NCBI GenBank assembly: GCA_964609695.1
Contig: CAZSSP010000001.1
Coordinates: 290,703-354,702, forward strand
Direction: 5' to 3'
DNA: 64,000 bases
Origin: JAGNHS01 sp964609695
GTDB taxonomy: Bacteria; Bdellovibrionota; UBA2428
The position numbers and the translations under genes were made by a program. Positions 41,772 to 51,130 of the stretch are shown piece after piece. Below the pieces are notes generated by a model, which saw only the letters and a program-made list of their open reading frames with translations, ran no database searches and was not told the DNA's origin. Each line of letters opens with the position of its first letter. Position 1 is the first letter of the stretch.

Positions 41772-43367
41772 ATGTTTGTGGAATTCTCGCATCGCAGTCG
41801 CCAAAGCACCCTCAACAATCTCAAAAACAATTCTCAAGATCTATTTGATCTCGTCATTATTGGCGGGGGAATCACCGGAACTGGAATCGCTCGAGAGGCC
41901 GCACTCAGAGGCCTAAAAACACTCCTCATTGAAAAAAATGATTTAGCTGCTGGAACAAGCTCTCGATCCTCAAAGCTTGTACACGGTGGTGTTCGCTATT
42001 TAGAGAATTACGAATTTCATTTGGTTTTTGAAAGCACTCAAGAAAGAGCCCTACTTTGGAAGAATTGTCCTCAGTTATGCCAACCCATTCCTTTTCTTTT
42101 TCCAGCTTTTAAAGATTCAAGAGTGCCGCTTTGGAAATTAAATTTAGGACTTTGGCTCTATGATCTTCTGGCCACTTTCAAGATTCCAGGCCTTCACAAA
42201 AAACTGAACTTCAATAAAAGCCATCAAGCCGAACCAACACTTAAAACCCAGGATCTAGTGGGTTGTATTTTTTATTGGGACGGAGCCACTGATGACGCTC
42301 GATTAACTTTAGCCAACGCCATTGATGCCGCCAGTAGTGGCGCTCAAATTTTAAACCGCGCTGAAGTTCAGTCTATTAACTTCAATGAAAAAGTACATGA
42401 AGATTCCAAACAAGCTCACACCATTAAAATTAAAGACCTAATCCATTCTGAAGACATTGAAATCAAAGCTCGATGTATAGTTTCAGCAGCGGGACCTTGG
42501 ACCGATCAACTTCTTGCTAATACAACTCAAGACTCAAAGCCTAGCAAACTTCTAAGCACAACAAGAGGCTCCCATATTGTTGTCAAAAAATCTAAATTAC
42601 CTGTGAACAATGCGGTCGTTATACTTCACCCAAAAGATAAGCGAGTCCTTTTTGCGATTCCTTGGAGTGATTTCACAATCATTGGAACCACGGATATTTT
42701 TGACGCAGAAAATCCCGACCTTGTTCACATACGATCAGAAGAAATTGATTACTTGTTAGAAGCAGCAAAAGATTATTTTCCATCAACCTCTATTAAACGA
42801 GAAGATGTCATCAGCGTATGGTCTGGATTAAGACCTCTACTGAAAGCACCAGAAGGTGTTGGAAACGAAGGAAAAGTATCTAGAGAACATCACATAGAAT
42901 GGAAGCAAAAAGGATTTCTTGTAGTAGCTGGCGGAAAACTCACCACTTACAGAAAGATGGCCGAAGACGCCGTATTAAAAATTATAGAGGGTACTCAACT
43001 TTGGCCGGCACCACTTTCAAACAACATTGCCAATGTCAGCACTAAACACCGCCCACTTCCAAAGTTAAATTATCCTCGGTCACACATTAAAAACCCTATG
43101 GGTGAAAGCGAAGGCAGTCTCTACGACCTAGAAGACATTCGCGGAATGTGTAGAGAACAAATGGTTCTTAGCATTGAAGATCTTTTTGTGCGCAGAACCC
43201 ACACCTATTACAAAGAGTCTGACCACGGCTTATCAATACTTCCAAAAATCAAAGAAACACTTTGCAGCGAACTTTCCTGGTCAGAAGAACAATGGAAACT
43301 TGAAGTTGAAAAATATCGTAACTATCTCAAGCATTCCACTCTCGATGCTCTAGGTCGATCGCTTTAA
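41772..43367 (+). CDS. glpD: Aerobic glycerol-3-phosphate dehydrogenase
   Basis: 531 residues from ATG 41772; an adjacent GTG one codon upstream is also possible. The FAD-binding GGGITGTGIARE is at 31-42, followed by the GlpD signature 'GTSSRSSKLVHGGVRYLENY', 'WDGATDDARLTLANAIDAAS' and VSAAGPWTD. The C-terminal domain has 'GGKLTTYRKMAEDAVLKIIE'. The enzyme oxidises glycerol-3-phosphate to dihydroxyacetone phosphate at the inner membrane and passes electrons to quinone. No glpF or glpK is adjacent. No Shine-Dalgarno sequence is seen. Confidence 0.94.
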   Translation: MFVEFSHRSRQSTLNNLKNNSQDLFDLVIIGGGITGTGIAREAALRGLKTLLIEKNDLAAGTSSRSSKLVHGGVRYLENYEFHLVFESTQERALLWKNCPQLCQPIPFLFPAFKDSRVPLWKLNLGLWLYDLLATFKIPGLHKKLNFNKSHQAEPTLKTQDLVGCIFYWDGATDDARLTLANAIDAASSGAQILNRAEVQSINFNEKVHEDSKQAHTIKIKDLIHSEDIEIKARCIVSAAGPWTDQLLANTTQDSKPSKLLSTTRGSHIVVKKSKLPVNNAVVILHPKDKRVLFAIPWSDFTIIGTTDIFDAENPDLVHIRSEEIDYLLEAAKDYFPSTSIKREDVISVWSGLRPLLKAPEGVGNEGKVSREHHIEWKQKGFLVVAGGKLTTYRKMAEDAVLKIIEGTQLWPAPLSNNIANVSTKHRPLPKLNYPRSHIKNPMGESEGSLYDLEDIRGMCREQMVLSIEDLFVRRTHTYYKESDHGLSILPKIKETLCSELSWSEEQWKLEVEKYRNYLKHSTLDALGRSL

Positions 43368-43370
43368 TAA

Positions 43371-43940
43371 CTAATGAGCTAAATAAAATCGGGCTTCGAA
43401 TTTATGCATACCTGCGGGGTGAAGGCGAAGTGCTAATAATCTTGTAGATAAAGTCGCACTTAAGGATTTAATTTTTTCAGGAGATAGTCCCTCTATTCCC
43501 AAGCCCACTCTCATAGCATTTAGTTGAGTGTTATCCGAATTCTCTGTATTTAAAGAATCGTTCTCATCCCATATTTTTGAAAATTCGCCATGTTCAATTT
43601 CAAGGAATTCAACCAACGAAACTTCTTTCATCAAATAATTTAAAAGCCATACTGGAGGAAGCTTTTGAATTTCCGTCTTAGGAATTAGTTCTTGAAAATT
43701 TTTCTGATTTTTAGAAGCCTCACTATTCACATCTGCTAATTCTGCAGTATCCAACCAGAGGGTGATTTTTAACTCTGGGAAATGAACCAAAACTCTAGAA
43801 CTACCCTCTGAAATAACTATACCTAAGGCTTTTTCTCCCAACTGATTCAAATCATAACCAAGCTCACTCAACATTCCATTTCGCGCAGGCACTACAACGG
43901 CCCCGAGCGCAAAAGAATCCTTCTCTGAAGCCAAATTCAT
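43371..43940 (-). CDS. Hypothetical cytoplasmic protein
   Basis: 189 residues from ATG 43940, chosen because AAGGA lies 6 nt upstream; the frame extends to 43970 without such a site. The N-terminal 70 residues ('FALGAVVVPARNGMLSELGY', 'LGIVISEGSSRVLVHFPELK') look like a small SH3-like beta-barrel, as in KOW-type or CarD-like domains. The rest is helical and acidic. No signal peptide, no known motif. It is convergent with glpD, 3 bp apart. Confidence 0.55.
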   Translation of the reverse strand: MNLASEKDSFALGAVVVPARNGMLSELGYDLNQLGEKALGIVISEGSSRVLVHFPELKITLWLDTAELADVNSEASKNQKNFQELIPKTEIQKLPPVWLLNYLMKEVSLVEFLEIEHGEFSKIWDENDSLNTENSDNTQLNAMRVGLGIEGLSPEKIKSLSATLSTRLLALRLHPAGMHKFEARFYLAH

Positions 43941-44077
43941 GCTCGTCCTTATAACAGGAAAATACAGCATTCAGGAGCCCCTAAAATTACACAATAATAT
44001 CAATAATTTGTGGTCATTAAAACTGTCATAATTACGCAACATTTATCGATAATACTAAGAGAATAAAGGAGACACGT

Positions 44078-44551
44078 ATGCTGAAGACAAAACACTTTAT
44101 AAAAATGAGCCTAATCCTTCTCTCGCTTTCACTAGTTGCAGCAGGAGTTCAACATGAAGGAAAAAGGAAAAGACCCAATTTAGCAAAGATTTTTTCTGAC
44201 GAAGAAAAAACTTTACTCAAATCAATACATCAAGGTTTAAGAACTAGCTTTGAATCAGGTGACGAAGAACTTAGAGAAGTTATGCGCAAATTACGCGGTC
44301 CCCGACCCAAATTTGCAAGAAGAAATCCACCCCAAGAAGTTTTAGAATTTATCAAAAGCGATCGTGAGACTCGATTGGCTAAATTGAGTCAAATTCACTC
44401 GCTTGTAGAAGAACTACGACAAGCAAAAGATTTCGAGAGTAGCCAAGCAACCATTGAAAAACTTGCGCCCATGCTGAAAATGCTTCCACCTCCTCCACCC
44501 AAACGATTTAGAGATGGAAATTGTAGAGTCGAAGAATCTAAAGAAGCCTAA
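44078..44551 (+). CDS. Small exported helical protein
   Basis: 157 residues. A signal peptide (MLKTKHFIKMSLILLSLSLV, cleavage near AAG-VQ) is followed by a highly charged helical protein ('EEKTLLKSIHQGLRTSFESG', 'SQIHSLVEELRQAKDFESSQ') and a proline run (LPPPPPKRF). The size and amphipathic character recall Spy/CpxP-like periplasmic proteins, but the LTxxQ motif of that family is missing. AAAGGAG lies 8 nt before the ATG. A strong terminator follows. Confidence 0.6.
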   Translation: MLKTKHFIKMSLILLSLSLVAAGVQHEGKRKRPNLAKIFSDEEKTLLKSIHQGLRTSFESGDEELREVMRKLRGPRPKFARRNPPQEVLEFIKSDRETRLAKLSQIHSLVEELRQAKDFESSQATIEKLAPMLKMLPPPPPKRFRDGNCRVEESKEA

Positions 44552-44570
44552 AGATAAATTATTAAAAACC

Positions 44571-44595
44571 AAGAGGGGGCAGCCCACCCCCTCTT
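44571..44595. terminator. Bidirectional GC-rich terminator
   Basis: AAGAGGGGG (44571-44579) pairs perfectly with CCCCCTCTT (44587-44595) across a 7 nt loop, followed by CACTTTTC. It lies between two convergent genes (44551 and 44602) and probably serves both. Confidence 0.8.
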
Positions 44596-44601
44596 CACTT
44601 T

Positions 44602-45510
44602 TCAAGAAACTATATTTTTAAGAGCATCTTCAATATTAGAATATTTAAATTTAAAAGCAGATTCTAAAGCTTTTTCGGGAACAACTCGCTGCCCATGAGC
44701 AATCACCTCAGCAGCGCCACCAACACCGACAAACAAGCCCGCCTTAGTTCCCATTCCCACCAAGGTCTGCACAAATGAGGGTCCCACCAAACCAATCTGA
44801 GGAAGCCCAATGACCTTGGCTAAACTGTGACTAAATTCTTCATTAGTTACAGGATTTGGGGCTACGGCATTAAGCGGACCTGATAAATTTTCTTGATTTA
44901 AAGCATGCACATAAAGCGCCACTTCATCGTCTAAATGTATCCACGAAAAATATTGTTTCCCGTTTCCAATGAGAGTTCCGCCACCTAATTTAAATGGCAA
45001 TAATAGTTTATCGAGTGCCCCTCCGTTACGCCCTAAAACAACCCCTGTACGGATAACTACAGTTCTTACATGAAAATGTTTTTGAGCAACAAAGGCCTGT
45101 TCTTCCCAGTCCCTACAAACAAATGCTAAAAAATCACTTCCAGATGGAGCTTTCTCACTTAGTATTTCTTGCCCACTAGACCCATAATATCCAATCGCAG
45201 AAGAAGATATAAACACTTTGGGACCAGCCCCAGCGCTTTTTGCAAATCCAATGGCTTCTACTATTTTTTTAGTGCTTTCAATTCGAGAATCATAAATTAG
45301 AGATTTTACGCGATCCGTCCAACGATCCTTAAATAGGGGATGACCGCCCAAATTAATCACCGCATCAGATTCGCGTATATCATTGGCAAAATTCGAGTTT
45401 TTTCGAACATCACTGACTATGACTTCGTGCCCTTCAGACTTGAGTTTTTTTACAAGGGGTTTACCGATGAATCCACTTCCACCAAATACAACTATTTTCA
45501 TAGTTTTCAT
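44602..45510 (-). CDS. TIGR01777-type NAD-dependent epimerase/SDR protein
   Basis: 302 residues (ATG 45510, or ATG 45501 giving MKIVVFGG). The extended-SDR dinucleotide motif is GGSGFIGKPLVKKL. 'DAVINLGGHPLFKDRWTDRV' and 'SSSAIGYYGSSGQEILSEKA' are signatures of the TIGR01777 (YfcH/SDR39U1) family, and 'YFSWIHLDDEVALYVHAL' follows. The C-terminal DUF1731-like segment holds 'PEKALESAFKFKYSNIEDAL'. The function is not established; it has been linked to cell division or pigment metabolism in different lineages. Confidence 0.9.
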   Translation of the reverse strand: MKTMKIVVFGGSGFIGKPLVKKLKSEGHEVIVSDVRKNSNFANDIRESDAVINLGGHPLFKDRWTDRVKSLIYDSRIESTKKIVEAIGFAKSAGAGPKVFISSSAIGYYGSSGQEILSEKAPSGSDFLAFVCRDWEEQAFVAQKHFHVRTVVIRTGVVLGRNGGALDKLLLPFKLGGGTLIGNGKQYFSWIHLDDEVALYVHALNQENLSGPLNAVAPNPVTNEEFSHSLAKVIGLPQIGLVGPSFVQTLVGMGTKAGLFVGVGGAAEVIAHGQRVVPEKALESAFKFKYSNIEDALKNIVS

Positions 45511-45581
45511 TTATAGCTGATTTAACCAGAAAGCTAAAGAAAGCCGTGATATGCTCATCCCAAATTTTAGGAGGTTCATTT

Positions 45582-46163
45582 ATGGAAACTTTAGTAGGTA
45601 AAAAAGCCCCTTATTTCGAAGGCGAAGCGGCCATTGGAGCTGATTTTAAAAAAATTAATTTAAACGATTTTAAAGGTCGATATCTTTGCTTATTCTTTTA
45701 TCCCCTAGATTTCACTTTTGTTTGCCCAACTGAATTGCATGCATTTTCTGAGCAAATTGAAGAATTCCAAAAGAGAAATTGCGACGTTGTAGCCTGCTCA
45801 ATCGACAGCAAGTTTTCTCATGCGGCTTGGCTCAGAACACCTAAGGCTGAAGGCGGTATTGGTGGCGTTAAATATCCCATCATCGCAGACATTCACAAAA
45901 CCATCGCTCGTAGTTACGGCACTCTTTTCGAAGAAGCTGGAATTGCTTTTAGAGGTTTATTTCTCATTGATAAAAACCAAATCGTTCAGCACGTCACTTT
46001 AAACAATCTTCCTTTAGGAAGAAACGTAGAAGAAGTGATTCGAGTGCTAGACGCAATTCAATATCATGAAGAGTTTGGCGAAGTGTGCCCTGCTAACTGG
46101 AAAAAAGGCGATAAAGCGCTTAAAGCATCCAACGAAGGCCTAAAAAGCTTTTTCAAATCTTAA
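45582..46163 (+). CDS. 2-Cys peroxiredoxin (AhpC/Prx1 type)
   Basis: 193 residues from ATG 45582, set by AGGAGG 7 nt upstream; the frame open to 45546 is not used. The peroxidatic Cys48 is in FYPLDFTFVCPTEL and the resolving Cys169 in EVCPANWKKGDKA, so this is a typical 2-Cys peroxiredoxin. It reduces H2O2 and organic peroxides with thioredoxin or AhpF; trxB at 35442 could feed it through thioredoxin. It is cytoplasmic and a single-gene unit closed by a terminator. Confidence 0.95.
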   Translation: METLVGKKAPYFEGEAAIGADFKKINLNDFKGRYLCLFFYPLDFTFVCPTELHAFSEQIEEFQKRNCDVVACSIDSKFSHAAWLRTPKAEGGIGGVKYPIIADIHKTIARSYGTLFEEAGIAFRGLFLIDKNQIVQHVTLNNLPLGRNVEEVIRVLDAIQYHEEFGEVCPANWKKGDKALKASNEGLKSFFKS

Positions 46164-46170
46164 CAATTAA

Positions 46171-46211
46171 ATAAAAGGAGGCTGCGCCATTTAAAGTCAG
46201 CCTCCTTTTAT
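46171..46211 (+). terminator. Intrinsic terminator after the peroxiredoxin gene
   Basis: A perfect 14 bp stem ATAAAAGGAGGCTG (46171-46184) / CAGCCTCCTTTTAT (46198-46211), 13 nt loop, with the T-run as the distal part of the stem. It begins 8 bp after the stop. Confidence 0.88.
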
Positions 46212-46260
46212 TCATCAAAACTTCACAAATTATTCCGCACAAAATGCCGAAATAGCTTAG

Positions 46261-47841
46261 GTGAAGCTAAAGACTAAAAATTGGGCAAAACATTGGAAGG
46301 CACTTCAAGACAGTGTTCTTTCATTAATGAAAACCCAAGGGCTTCGCCAGCATTTAGAACTCGTTTTAGATAAAGCCATGAGCCTCGTTTCATGCGATGC
46401 CGGCTCTATTTACTTATACCAAGAGCCCAACGAACTTGTTTTTTATGTCATGAAAAACCGAAGCTTAGACTTGGCTCCTACATCTCCATTTTCAATGCCA
46501 CTCGATAGCCCCAGTTTAGCGGCCCATGCTTTTCGCAAAGGAGAAGCGCTCAATATTGACGACGTATACGCTATCCCCAAAGAAAGCCCTTTTGTTTTTT
46601 CACATCAAATGGACATCCGCTTAAAATATCGAAGTCGATCAATGATTTGCTTACCTCTGAAAAATAAAGAAAATAAAATCATAGGTGTTCTACAACTCAT
46701 AAATCGAAAAAATGATGATCTTGAAATTTGGCCCAGCCAAAACGAGAAACTTATCAAAAAAATGCCCACCTTTTCTGAAGACGATCAAAACACTTTAGAA
46801 GCATTCGCGGGAATAGCAGCAGCGGGAATCGAAAACGCACAACTCTATGAAGGAATTGAAAATCTATTAAAAAGCTTTGCTAGAGCTAGCGTGCAAGCCA
46901 TTGAGTCTCGAGATTTAGCCACTCGAGGACACTCCGAAAGAGTCACCATACTCACTTTAGCATTGGTGAGAAGACTCCACGAAAGTGAGCTTGAGAAATT
47001 TAAAGATTTCAGAGTGAGCATCGATGAATTTGAAGAGCTTCGACTAGCCACCCTTCTTCACGACTTTGGAAAAATCGCAGTTCCAGAATTCATCTTATCT
47101 AAAGAAGAAAAACTCACCCCCATTCAAAAACTACAAATTGAACTAAGATTAGAGCGCTTTAAAACTGCTGCCCTCAAAGACGTCATAGCTGAAGCTGTGA
47201 ATTCTAAAGATCCCAATATTTTAAACAACATTGAGTTTGAAATGAAAAAACTCGAAAGTGATTTTGAAAGTGTTGGCAATACCATTAAAACTTTAAGCAA
47301 ACCCACTATTCTCGACGACGACAAAAGCAAACACTTAGAAGCTCTAATACAAAAATCTTTCAAAGGACCCGATGGACAAACTCAAAAATTACTTCAACCT
47401 GAAGAAATTATTGCTCTTAAGATATTAAGAGGTTCACTGAATCAAACTGAAAAGGAATGGATGCAAGCTCATGTGACTTACAGTTATTATTATCTAAGGG
47501 AAATTCCCTGGGTGGCTAAGTGGAAAAACATTCCTGAACTTGCTTATGGTCACCACGAACTTCTCGACGGAAGTGGTTATCCTCGCAAGCTCAAATCAGA
47601 CGAAATATCTTTTAAAGTTCGCGCTATGACTATTTGTGATATTTTCGATGCTCTAGTAGCAAATGATCGCTCGTATAAAGCAGCCGTACCGGTTGAAAAG
47701 GCGCTCGACATATTAAGAAGTGAAGCTAAAGCAGGAAAACTAGATTTAGATTGTCTGAATGTTTTTATTAATGAAAAAGTATATGAAACGCCTGAATTTC
47801 TACAATTACTCAACGGTTTTCCACAAAAACGCGTTGCTTAA
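46261..47841 (+). CDS. GAF domain plus HD-GYP protein (probable c-di-GMP phosphodiesterase)
   Basis: 526 residues from GTG 46261. A GAF domain covers about 20-195 ('ASLVSCDAGSIYLYQ'-like core, SMICLPLKNKENKIIGVLQL). An HD-GYP domain follows: TRGHSERV (221-228), the metal pair H267-D268 in LLHDFGKIAVPE, HHELLDGSGYP (431-441) and CDIFDAL (459-465). HD-GYP enzymes hydrolyse cyclic di-GMP. Unusually, about 110 residues (about 283-395; charged, helical, 'ERFKTAALKDVIAEAVNSKD') are inserted between the HDxGK motif and the next conserved His (H404). Its 3' end overlaps rfbB by 4 bp on the opposite strand. Confidence 0.88.
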   Translation: MKLKTKNWAKHWKALQDSVLSLMKTQGLRQHLELVLDKAMSLVSCDAGSIYLYQEPNELVFYVMKNRSLDLAPTSPFSMPLDSPSLAAHAFRKGEALNIDDVYAIPKESPFVFSHQMDIRLKYRSRSMICLPLKNKENKIIGVLQLINRKNDDLEIWPSQNEKLIKKMPTFSEDDQNTLEAFAGIAAAGIENAQLYEGIENLLKSFARASVQAIESRDLATRGHSERVTILTLALVRRLHESELEKFKDFRVSIDEFEELRLATLLHDFGKIAVPEFILSKEEKLTPIQKLQIELRLERFKTAALKDVIAEAVNSKDPNILNNIEFEMKKLESDFESVGNTIKTLSKPTILDDDKSKHLEALIQKSFKGPDGQTQKLLQPEEIIALKILRGSLNQTEKEWMQAHVTYSYYYLREIPWVAKWKNIPELAYGHHELLDGSGYPRKLKSDEISFKVRAMTICDIFDALVANDRSYKAAVPVEKALDILRSEAKAGKLDLDCLNVFINEKVYETPEFLQLLNGFPQKRVA

Positions 47842-48830
47842 GATTTTTTCCACCACTGCTGATTGTTCTTAAACCAATCAACCATATGCTCTAGTCCGCT
47901 TTCCAAGCTCCATCGAGCCTTCCATCCAAGCTCTCGTTGCGCCTTAAGTGAATTCATCGAATAGCGCCAATCATGCCCCTTGCGGTCGCTCACATATTCT
48001 AGGGAAGTTTCATCTTTTCCTAATAGTTTTAAAAGCCTTCTCGCCATATCAATGTTGGATGTTTCACCAAATCCGCCAAAGTTATAAACTTCACCCCATT
48101 TGTTTTGAGCAATGGCCTGAATCACTCCATAGCAATGATCTTCAACGTGAATCCAATCTCGAACATTTTTACCCGTTCCATAAACAGGTATTTTTTGCCC
48201 CTCAAGAAGTCTTGTAATACTTAAAGGAAGAAATTTTTCGGGATATTGATAAGGACCATAGTTATTCGAACATCGAGTAATGATCACAGGCAACTTATGC
48301 GTGTGTTGATAAGATCTAACAAAACAATCCGCCGCGGCCTTAGAGGCAGAATAAGGCGAGTTAGGGGCCATAGGTGTTTCTTCAGAGAAAGATCCTGAAT
48401 CCCCTAAACTTCCATAAACTTCATCTGTAGAAATTTGCACATAGCGAATATTATTTCTTAAAGCCACATCTAAAAGCGAAAGAGTGCCCTCAACATTGGA
48501 ACGTAAAAATTCCTGACTCGAAAGAATACTTCTATCCACATGAGATTCTGCCGCAAAATTGACAATAACATCAGGACGAAATTCTAAAGCGAGTCTTTCA
48601 ACAAGAGCTCGATCTGCAATGTCACCTTTTATAAAACTGTGTCTAGAGTCTGTTTCAATAGGTTTTAAATTCTCAGTCGTGGCCGCATAAGTGAGCGCAT
48701 CTAAACTTAATATTTTCTCAACTCCAAAGGGTATAGAAAAATCTTTTTGCTTATCAAGGGGCTTCCCCAAAAGCATCCTAACAAATGAACTTCCAATAAA
48801 TCCGGCCGAACCCGTCACTAGCAATTTCAT
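47838..48830 (-). CDS. rfbB: dTDP-glucose 4,6-dehydratase
   Basis: 330 residues. NAD-binding GSAGFIGSSFVRMLLG, the catalytic ISTDEVYGSLG, the SDR pair in PYSASKAAAD (YxxxK) and the sugar-nucleotide signature 'CSNNYGPYQYPEKFLPLSIT' identify RfbB/RmlB, which makes dTDP-4-keto-6-deoxyglucose. It is divergent from rfbA; the 59 bp between them must hold both promoters (TATGCT at 48874-48879 is a possible -10 for rfbA). Together with rfbA and rfbC it supplies deoxysugars for surface polysaccharide. Confidence 0.96.
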   Translation of the reverse strand: MKLLVTGSAGFIGSSFVRMLLGKPLDKQKDFSIPFGVEKILSLDALTYAATTENLKPIETDSRHSFIKGDIADRALVERLALEFRPDVIVNFAAESHVDRSILSSQEFLRSNVEGTLSLLDVALRNNIRYVQISTDEVYGSLGDSGSFSEETPMAPNSPYSASKAAADCFVRSYQHTHKLPVIITRCSNNYGPYQYPEKFLPLSITRLLEGQKIPVYGTGKNVRDWIHVEDHCYGVIQAIAQNKWGEVYNFGGFGETSNIDMARRLLKLLGKDETSLEYVSDRKGHDWRYSMNSLKAQRELGWKARWSLESGLEHMVDWFKNNQQWWKKS

Positions 48831-48889
48831 AGGGGTATAATTAAGCCGTCTTGTCTAAAACTGTCGAGTCCTCTATGCTCTAGAGCATC

Positions 48890-49762
48890 ATGAAAGGCAT
48901 TATTCTTGCCGGTGGTTCCGGCACTCGACTTCACCCCCTAACCCGGGTGGTCAGCAAACAATTATTGCCCATTTACGACAAGCCCATGATTTATTACCCG
49001 CTCTCATCACTCATGCTGGCGGGTATAAGAGAAATTTTAATAATTTCGACCCCTAATGATATCCCACTCTACAAACGACTCTTCGAAGATGGAAGCAAGT
49101 GGGGACTTGAGCTTCATTATAAAATTCAAGAGAGCCCCGATGGACTCGCCCAAGCCTTTATTCTGGGTGAAAAATTTATCAATGGCGATAAATCTAGTTT
49201 AATTCTAGGCGACAACATTTTTTACGGACATGGTTGGACGGAATCACTTCAACGAGGAGCCTCTTTAAAATCTGGAGCTATGGTCTTCGGATATTATGTC
49301 AACGATCCTCAACGTTATGGCGTTGTAACTTTCGATAGACATAAAAAAGTTTTGTCTATCGAAGAAAAGCCCGCAATTCCTAAATCTAATTATGCTGTTC
49401 CCGGAATTTATTTCTACGATGAATCTGTTGTTGAGATTGCAAAATCTTTAAAACCTTCTCCTCGTGGTGAACTTGAAATTACAGACTTAAACAATGTTTA
49501 TCTTAAACAAAACAAATTAGAAGTTGAACTCTTGGGACGAGGCCTAGCATGGCTCGACGCCGGCACTCATGACTCGCTTTTGGAAGCTTCTCAATTCATT
49601 GCTACCATTGAGAAACGCCAAGGCCTAAAAGTAGGTTGCATTGAAGAAATTGCCTTCAGACAAAACTTTATCGACCGTCAGCAACTTTTGTGGCATGCCG
49701 ACCAACTTATCAAAACTGATTATGGAACTTATCTCAGGAAATTAGCCGATGAAGCTCATTGA
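48890..49762 (+). CDS. rfbA: Glucose-1-phosphate thymidylyltransferase
   Basis: 290 residues. The nucleotidyltransferase start MKGIILAGGSGTRLHPLT, 'KQLLPIYDKPMIYYPLSSLM', LILGDNIFYG and the late FIDRQQLL segment are diagnostic for RfbA/RmlA, which forms dTDP-glucose from dTTP and glucose-1-phosphate. It overlaps rfbC by 14 bp. rfbD (the reductase giving dTDP-rhamnose) is not in the window. Confidence 0.97.
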   Translation: MKGIILAGGSGTRLHPLTRVVSKQLLPIYDKPMIYYPLSSLMLAGIREILIISTPNDIPLYKRLFEDGSKWGLELHYKIQESPDGLAQAFILGEKFINGDKSSLILGDNIFYGHGWTESLQRGASLKSGAMVFGYYVNDPQRYGVVTFDRHKKVLSIEEKPAIPKSNYAVPGIYFYDESVVEIAKSLKPSPRGELEITDLNNVYLKQNKLEVELLGRGLAWLDAGTHDSLLEASQFIATIEKRQGLKVGCIEEIAFRQNFIDRQQLLWHADQLIKTDYGTYLRKLADEAH

Positions 49763-50294
49763 AACTCCCATTGCTGATCTTTTAGTGATTGAACCTAAAG
49801 TCTTTGGCGATGAGAGAGGTTTTTTTTTAGAATCTTTTAATGAAAAAACTTTTCAAGATGCTGGCCTAAATACTCGCTGGGTTCAAGACAATCACTCAAG
49901 ATCAACAAGAGGAGTTCTAAGAGGTTTGCATTTCCAAAACCCTCACTCCCAAATCAAATTAGTTCGAGTGACTCAGGGTGAAGTTTACGATGTCGCCGTC
50001 GATTTGAGACCTCAATCTAAAAGCTATGGAAAACATTTTGGCATTAATCTTTCTGGTGAAAATAAAAAATGGCTTTATGTCCCAAAAGGTTTTGCACATG
50101 GTTTTTTAGTTTTAAGTGATTTTGCTGATTTTCTTTATAAATGTTCCGACTTTTATTCTCCTGAAAACGATGGAGGATTGGCTTGGAACGATCCTGATTT
50201 AAAGATTAACTGGGCCATCAAAAATCCCATAGTATCTGCCAAAGATCAAAAACTACCTCTATTGAAAAATTTAGACATTAAGGAATGGAAATGA
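49749..50294 (+). CDS. rfbC: dTDP-4-dehydrorhamnose 3,5-epimerase
   Basis: 181 residues, a cupin-fold epimerase. The catalytic H61 lies in GVLRGLHFQNPHSQIKLVRV, the acid Y130 in FLYKCSDFYSP, and EVYDVAVDLRPQSKSYGK is typical of RfbC/RmlC. It acts on dTDP-4-keto-6-deoxyglucose made by RfbB. It is co-translated with rfbA (14 bp overlap) and with the next glycosyltransferase (ATGA overlap). Confidence 0.96.
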   Translation: MKLIETPIADLLVIEPKVFGDERGFFLESFNEKTFQDAGLNTRWVQDNHSRSTRGVLRGLHFQNPHSQIKLVRVTQGEVYDVAVDLRPQSKSYGKHFGINLSGENKKWLYVPKGFAHGFLVLSDFADFLYKCSDFYSPENDGGLAWNDPDLKINWAIKNPIVSAKDQKLPLLKNLDIKEWK

Positions 50295-51112
50295 AAATTT
50301 CTCTTATCATTTCAGTTTACAATAGAGCAGATTTCTTGAAAAAAGTGTTGGCCTCAATAACAAGATTAAATCGCAAACCCGACGAATTGATTATCGCAGA
50401 AGACGGAAAATTTCCTGAAATTGAAAGTGCCATTAAAGAGTGGAAAGAAATTTTTAATTTTCCTGTAGTTCACCTCAGCCAAGAAGACAAAGGCAACCGC
50501 AAAACCTTAGCCGTCAACAGAGCCGTGGCTCATTCTTCATACCCTTATCTCGTTTTCATTGATGGGGACTGTGTTTTACATAAAGACTTTCTTGCTGAGC
50601 ATGAAAAGGCTGCCTCTGAAGGTTATTTTTTAACAGGAAGAAGAGTAGAGCTCTCTGAAAAAGCTAGCCAATATCTTGCCCCTGATAGAATTCAAGAAGG
50701 TTATCTGGAAGATTTTCCACTTTACCTTTACATAGACGCTCTATTTGGAAAAACTCATCACCTGGGTCGCTTTTTTAAATGTCCAAAGTGGGCACTCACT
50801 TTACTCAAACAAAGTAACGTTCTTGATATCCGCGGATGTAATCTCAGTCTTTGGAGAAGTGATTTTATGGCTGTGAATGGATATTCGAATGACTTCTCAG
50901 GAGCCTACGGAGAAGATTCTGATCTTGAATATCGCCTCAGAAATTACGGCGTAAAAATGAAAAGCGTTAGGGGTAGAGCCCTTCAATATCACCTTTGGCA
51001 TCCTCAACAAGAAAAAGATCAAGAAAATCAAATTAAATTAACGAAGGTTAAAGTGGCTAGCACCTTTTACACAAGCAATGGTCTAAGAGAAATTGATCAA
51101 CTCCCTAGCTAA
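50291..51112 (+). CDS. Family 2 glycosyltransferase
   Basis: 273 residues from ATG 50291, which has AAGGA 6 nt upstream and overlaps the rfbC stop (ATGA); ATG 50285 is the alternative. 'KISLIISVYNRADFLKKVLA' opens the GT-A domain, FIDGDCVLH holds the metal-binding DxD-type motif, and VLDIRGCNLSLW with 'NGYSNDFSGAYGEDSDLEYR' is the acceptor side with the catalytic ED, as in galactosyltransferase-like members. It is soluble and probably adds a sugar in LPS or capsule assembly. It is part of the rfbA-rfbC unit. Confidence 0.88.
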   Translation: MKISLIISVYNRADFLKKVLASITRLNRKPDELIIAEDGKFPEIESAIKEWKEIFNFPVVHLSQEDKGNRKTLAVNRAVAHSSYPYLVFIDGDCVLHKDFLAEHEKAASEGYFLTGRRVELSEKASQYLAPDRIQEGYLEDFPLYLYIDALFGKTHHLGRFFKCPKWALTLLKQSNVLDIRGCNLSLWRSDFMAVNGYSNDFSGAYGEDSDLEYRLRNYGVKMKSVRGRALQYHLWHPQQEKDQENQIKLTKVKVASTFYTSNGLREIDQLPS

Positions 51113-51130
51113 AAAATACAAAGCAGCTCT

